From Tranzscheliella williamsii (lineage: Eukaryota > Basidiomycota > Ustilaginomycetes > Ustilaginales > Ustilaginaceae): 64,000 nucleotides of DNA. This document shows, piece by piece, positions 62,294 through 64,000 of this stretch. Each line of letters starts with the position of its first letter. Position 1 is the first letter of the stretch. A model generated the notes under the pieces. The model had not been told where the DNA came from. It searched no databases and was given only the letters and a program-made list of their open reading frames with translations. Position numbers and translations under genes: made by a program. Location: contig JALBYF010000023.1 of NCBI GenBank assembly GCA_023212725.1, forward strand, positions 186,001 to 250,000, in the 5' to 3' direction.

Positions 62294-64000
62294 TCAACAG
62301 ACGTGAACGGCTCCGGTTTTGCCGCTTGCGGTGTCCGAAACCGCCGTCCATACTAGCGATATGATACCGGTCGGAGAGGGATAGCCTATATCAGTGATAC
62401 TGTCCTGTGGCACACACGGGGGAACCGCACCATACTCACCGCTAATGACCAATACTACAGTCCCGAATATAGCGCACATGACGCTTAGAGGTCGCGTAGA
62501 TTGCCACCACTTCCTGTTTGCGGCGGCCGGACGGAAACGAACGTTCGCTCCAGGTTGTAGAGGCAACTCAACGTCTTCAACGTCGATTGAATGCCTTCGT
62601 GGAGAGCCAATCTCGTGGCCTCGCTCAAGTCGGCCAAGGCCGGCCTCAGATTCTTCATCATCCACGTCATACTGGGATGACCTTATCGCCCGGTCTCGTT
62701 CTGGGTCGCGGCCCGCTTCGACAGGCAGACCCCCTATCAATGTCTCGCTCTCTTCGGTGGGTTGGCCGTCGCTGTGCAACTGGCCTCGAGATGTCGAATC
62801 ATCTCTCCAAGAAGAATTGCTGAGAGCTGGCAGATCCGCGGTGGGGACGCGCTTACCCGACTCGCTTGTCAATTTGAGGTAGCAAATGCTTGGAAAGATG
62901 AAGGCGAGTGCAGTTGCGCTCAAGCCGCCAGTGAGCTCGAGCACGATGCCAAGATCGCAAGTCAGCAGCGAAATGAACATTGCTGTAACAACCAAGCTAG
63001 AGGTGAAGATCAAATGGCGATTGCGATCGAACTCTCCTGCGAAGAAGTACGTTTCGAGCACCTCACGGCAGACGAAGCATTCAAGGGGCAATGTGGTTAA
63101 CATGTTGAGGCCGAAGAGGCCTCTCGCAATATTGACAATGACGTCGTCATCGGGAAAGTTGTTCTATGTAGAAAATCAATCAGCATGTGCAGCAGACCTT
63201 GGATATGGCGCGAAGGACTTACGAGGACATTACTGAGCGTCTTTTCTTCGAAGCTCCAGTAGCCAGCGACACTCATAGTAATGGTAGCGGCAGCAGCGAT
63301 GATAGTGGAGTAGTGTGTAACTTGGCCAAATTTGTTCATCGAGGGTTCTTTTAGAGAACCGTAGATTAATAAGGAATTATGGTGGCAGACGAATGCGAAG
63401 CTGATCACCGAAATTGAGCGAACCAGATTGGTAACGTTGACAACAGTGAAGCGGAGACTCGGATCACCCTTGGTCTCGGAGGGCATAGCAGGACCGCGCA
63501 ACGTTACAGCGATGATGATAACGACCATCGAGATCAAAGCGATCGCACTTGCTTTGCTGAGTTTTTCAATGTTTCGATACAGCGAGAGCGGATAGGATAC
63601 CGCCAAGGTGAAAAAAGCGATCACGAACTGACGATTCGCCAAGAAGCTCGTCGCAAGAGAAGGGAAGACCATCTTGATGACATGCGGGATAGTATCACCG
63701 ATTACAACGCAAAAAGCGCACATGCCTCCAAAGCCGAAGGCAAACTGGAAGATGGATACTGCAGCTTTCCCGTTTTGTCCGAAACAGTGCTCCATGATTT
63801 CGATGTAGGTGACGCGGCCGCTGAGCTTTGCGTTCAACACAATGAGTCGGATCGTCCAATCTGTTAGGAATGAAAGTCCAATGAGCAGAGCTAGACCAGC
63901 GACGAAGCCAGACTCTCGCATGGAATATGGTAGACCAACAATGCCCGCACCAAGAATACTATTTGCCATGTTGACTGTAGCGTCAAAGACACCTGCGCCC
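62294..64000 (-). CDS. AVT-family vacuolar amino-acid transporter, 5' end beyond window
   Basis: Two exons in the window: 64000-63223 and 63163-62294, with a 59-nt phase-0 intron (GTAAGT donor, CTACATAG acceptor). The reading frame is open to the right edge (…GVFDATVNMANSILGAGIVG), so the start lies outside; the Met at 63969 (within VNMANSIL) is internal. About 548 residues are visible. The AVT hallmark ANSILGAGIVGLPYSMRESG, repeated membrane segments and FVCHHNSLLIYGSL are present. Relatives move neutral or basic amino acids across the vacuolar membrane; the direction here is unknown. Between two late membrane segments is a ~100-residue acidic loop (DVDDEESEAGLGRLER). Confidence 0.9.

Noticed and set aside
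1..64000. Mobile element, CRISPR array, rRNA or telomere repeats
   Set aside because: No transposase, reverse transcriptase, spaced repeat array, rRNA-like sequence or TTAGGG array noticed by eye.
1..64000. Smut pheromone response element (ACAAAGGGA)
   Set aside because: Only near matches such as ACAAAGGGC near 43394 and 56089 were noticed; no exact copy in a promoter.

Overview
The window looks like an ordinary nuclear chromosome segment of a basidiomycete fungus, most likely a smut-type member of the Ustilaginomycotina. The reasons are large mostly uninterrupted reading frames, few and short introns (59-126 nt) with GTAAGT/GTGAGT-type donors and CTAAC/CTGAC-like branch sites, pyrimidine-rich leaders, Ser/Pro/Gln-rich low-complexity extensions on conserved proteins, and short GTGACT-type simple repeats between genes. 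The genus is inferred from general style and was not tested by any search. I see no rRNA, tRNA, CRISPR array, intact transposon or telomere.

Layout, left to right (strand in brackets): a DnaJ-X chaperone (+) converging on a membrane-anchored ubiquitin-specific protease (-); a 2.1 kb divergent spacer; a forkhead transcription factor (+) converging on a spliced Ala/Glu-rich protein (-); a 2.7 kb spacer; GDP-mannose transporter VRG4 (+); a four-exon CDP-diacylglycerol synthase (+); a very large STE20/GCK-type kinase (+). Then a minus-strand block: a single-span membrane protein, a two-exon pyroglutamyl peptidase I and the ribosome-biogenesis factor MAK21/NOC1. Then a plus-strand block: a secreted DPBB/barwin-like protein, a 1919-residue conserved but unassigned protein, a CLASP/TOG protein, a mitochondrial MDL1-like ABC half-transporter and a spliced GatC-like gene. 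Last come a C2H2-like/Zn2Cys6 transcription factor (-), a pericentrin/Pcp1-type spindle pole body protein (+), a DDHD phospholipase (-), a small single-span membrane protein (+) and an AVT-type amino-acid transporter (-) cut by the right edge.

Most genes are housekeeping and I see no biosynthetic cluster or coordinated novel system. There is a loose theme of cytoskeleton and polarity (GCK kinase, CLASP, pericentrin) and of membrane lipid or glycan biology (CDS1, VRG4, DDHD lipase), but shared function is not shown by the sequence.

The most useful new observations are corrected gene models (PGP-I, GatC, CDS1, the Ala/Glu-rich protein, the 1919-aa protein, and ATG starts for the kinase, ABC transporter, VRG4 and DDHD lipase); an N-terminal zinc-ribbon-like module on the J-protein; a transcription factor whose C2H2 finger lacks its second histidine; a protein-like upstream ORF before the DDHD lipase; and short tandem repeats in the leaders or promoters of two genes.
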